A DNA stretch of 6,372 nt. Source: Promethearchaeia archaeon (GTDB lineage: Archaea; Asgardarchaeota; Lokiarchaeia; Sigyniarchaeales; SOKP01). The notes beneath the pieces were generated by a model, which was given only the letters and a program-made list of their open reading frames with translations, had not been told where the DNA came from and ran no database searches. A program made the position numbers and the translations under genes. Positions 5,932-6,372 of this stretch are shown here, in pieces. Location: assembly GCA_029856375.1 (NCBI GenBank), contig JAHQWX010000113.1, forward strand, positions 1 to 6,372, written 5' to 3'. Position 1 is the stretch's first letter; each line of letters begins with the position of its first letter.

Positions 5932-6372
5932 TTATGAAAGTGGATAAATTCCGTATTTTTTCACAGCTTTTGGAACGGCCATTATGTTTGGTAATGGAAC
6001 ATTAAACGGCAAGTTGCAGATTGGATTTACGATATATCTTCCACCGAGTGCTAAGTTCTCGATGTTTTCCTTAACTTTCGCTTCTACATCTTGCGGGGTT
6101 CCGGTGAGCATTTCCAAACTTACATCTATATTTGCACCCATTATGGAAACATTTGGAAATTTTTTCTTGAAGCTAACCCAATAATTAATGTCCAGTGGAT
6201 GGGAACCTTGAATAGCTAAGAATTCGATTTCAGAACACACTTCTTCAAAATATGGCTTCATTCCGCAGTTATGAAACACGATTGGCGTTTTCATCTCCTC
6301 TTGCATTTTTTTAATGAACTGCCCTTCGAATTTCATTGCGTCGTCGAAGCTCATCATCGTTCCATTAAAAGC
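5932..6372 (-). CDS. UroD-superfamily / MtaA-like methyltransferase, C-terminal part (5' end beyond window)
   Basis: The frame is open to the right edge. Five codons (AFNGT) precede the first visible Met at 6357, so that Met is probably internal and the true start lies outside. The visible 146 residues are the C-terminal part of a protein probably about 330-390 residues long. Counting from the Met at 6357, VFHNCG (27-32) gives His29 and Cys31. GANIDVS (74-80) and TGTPQDVEAKV (85-95) are the usual family blocks. GGRYIVNPICNLP (105-117) gives Cys114, followed by PLPNIMA (121-127). His29, Cys31 and Cys114 match the His-Cys...Cys zinc set that activates the thiol acceptor in MtaA/MtbA-type methylcobamide:coenzyme M methyltransferases. 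This makes a methyltransferase more likely here than for its downstream neighbour. The acceptor thiol and methyl donor are unknown, and no corrinoid protein gene is in view. Confidence 0.85.
   Translation of the reverse strand, partial: AFNGTMMSFDDAMKFEGQFIKKMQEEMKTPIVFHNCGMKPYFEEVCSEIEFLAIQGSHPLDINYWVSFKKKFPNVSIMGANIDVSLEMLTGTPQDVEAKVKENIENLALGGRYIVNPICNLPFNVPLPNIMAVPKAVKKYGIYPLS

Noticed and set aside
6343..6357. Met at 6357 as the true start of the right-hand UroD-like gene
   Set aside because: The frame stays open to the window edge, and a 141-residue product would lack the N-terminal half of the barrel, so the Met is internal to a gene cut by the window.
1..6372. CRISPR array, insertion sequence, tRNA or rRNA genes
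   Set aside because: No regularly spaced repeats, transposase motifs, terminal inverted repeats or structured RNA genes were seen by reading; every spacer is under 100 bp.

Overview
This is an AT-rich window holding five protein-coding genes, three complete and two cut by the window edges, with short spacers and no RNA genes. It looks archaeal. No start codon has a convincing Shine-Dalgarno sequence. Each of the four starts whose upstream DNA is visible instead has a TATA-like box about 21-33 nt upstream, as expected for leaderless archaeal transcripts. The gene content also fits an anaerobic, organic-matter-degrading archaeon: an ADP-forming acyl-CoA synthetase alpha subunit, UroD/MtaA-type methyltransferase-like proteins and cytoplasmic glycosidases. 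AT-rich Asgard (Promethearchaeota) or Bathyarchaeia-like lineages are plausible, but nothing seen here fixes the phylum.

Layout: 1-1721 (minus) is a GH3 beta-glycosidase whose C-terminus runs off the left edge. 1815-3116 (minus) is a complete GH4 NAD/metal-dependent glycosidase, 93 bp upstream of GH3 and in the same direction. 3117-3211 is a 95-bp divergent promoter region rich in TTTAAA. 3212-4702 (plus) is a complete ADP-forming acyl-CoA synthetase alpha-subunit-like protein with no ATP-grasp beta partner in view. 4703-4743 is a convergent spacer that looks like a two-way terminator. 4744-5898 (minus) is a complete UroD-superfamily protein, and 5932-6372 (minus) is the C-terminal part of a second UroD-superfamily protein that continues off the right edge.

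Working together (inference): the two glycosidases have no signal peptide and would release sugars or sugar acids from oligosaccharides or glycosides inside the cell. The acyl-CoA synthetase subunit would act at the fermentative end, turning acyl-CoA into acid plus ATP if a beta subunit is supplied from elsewhere. The UroD-like pair resembles methylcobamide:thiol methyltransferases and may handle methyl groups. No corrinoid protein, transporter or regulator is visible, so a single shared pathway is not demonstrated.

I did not find a clear new system. The points most worth a second look are the unpaired ACD alpha subunit, the loss of a putative third zinc ligand in one of the two adjacent UroD-like proteins, the CHE motif in the GH4 enzyme, and an inverted repeat lying over the acyl-CoA synthetase TATA box.
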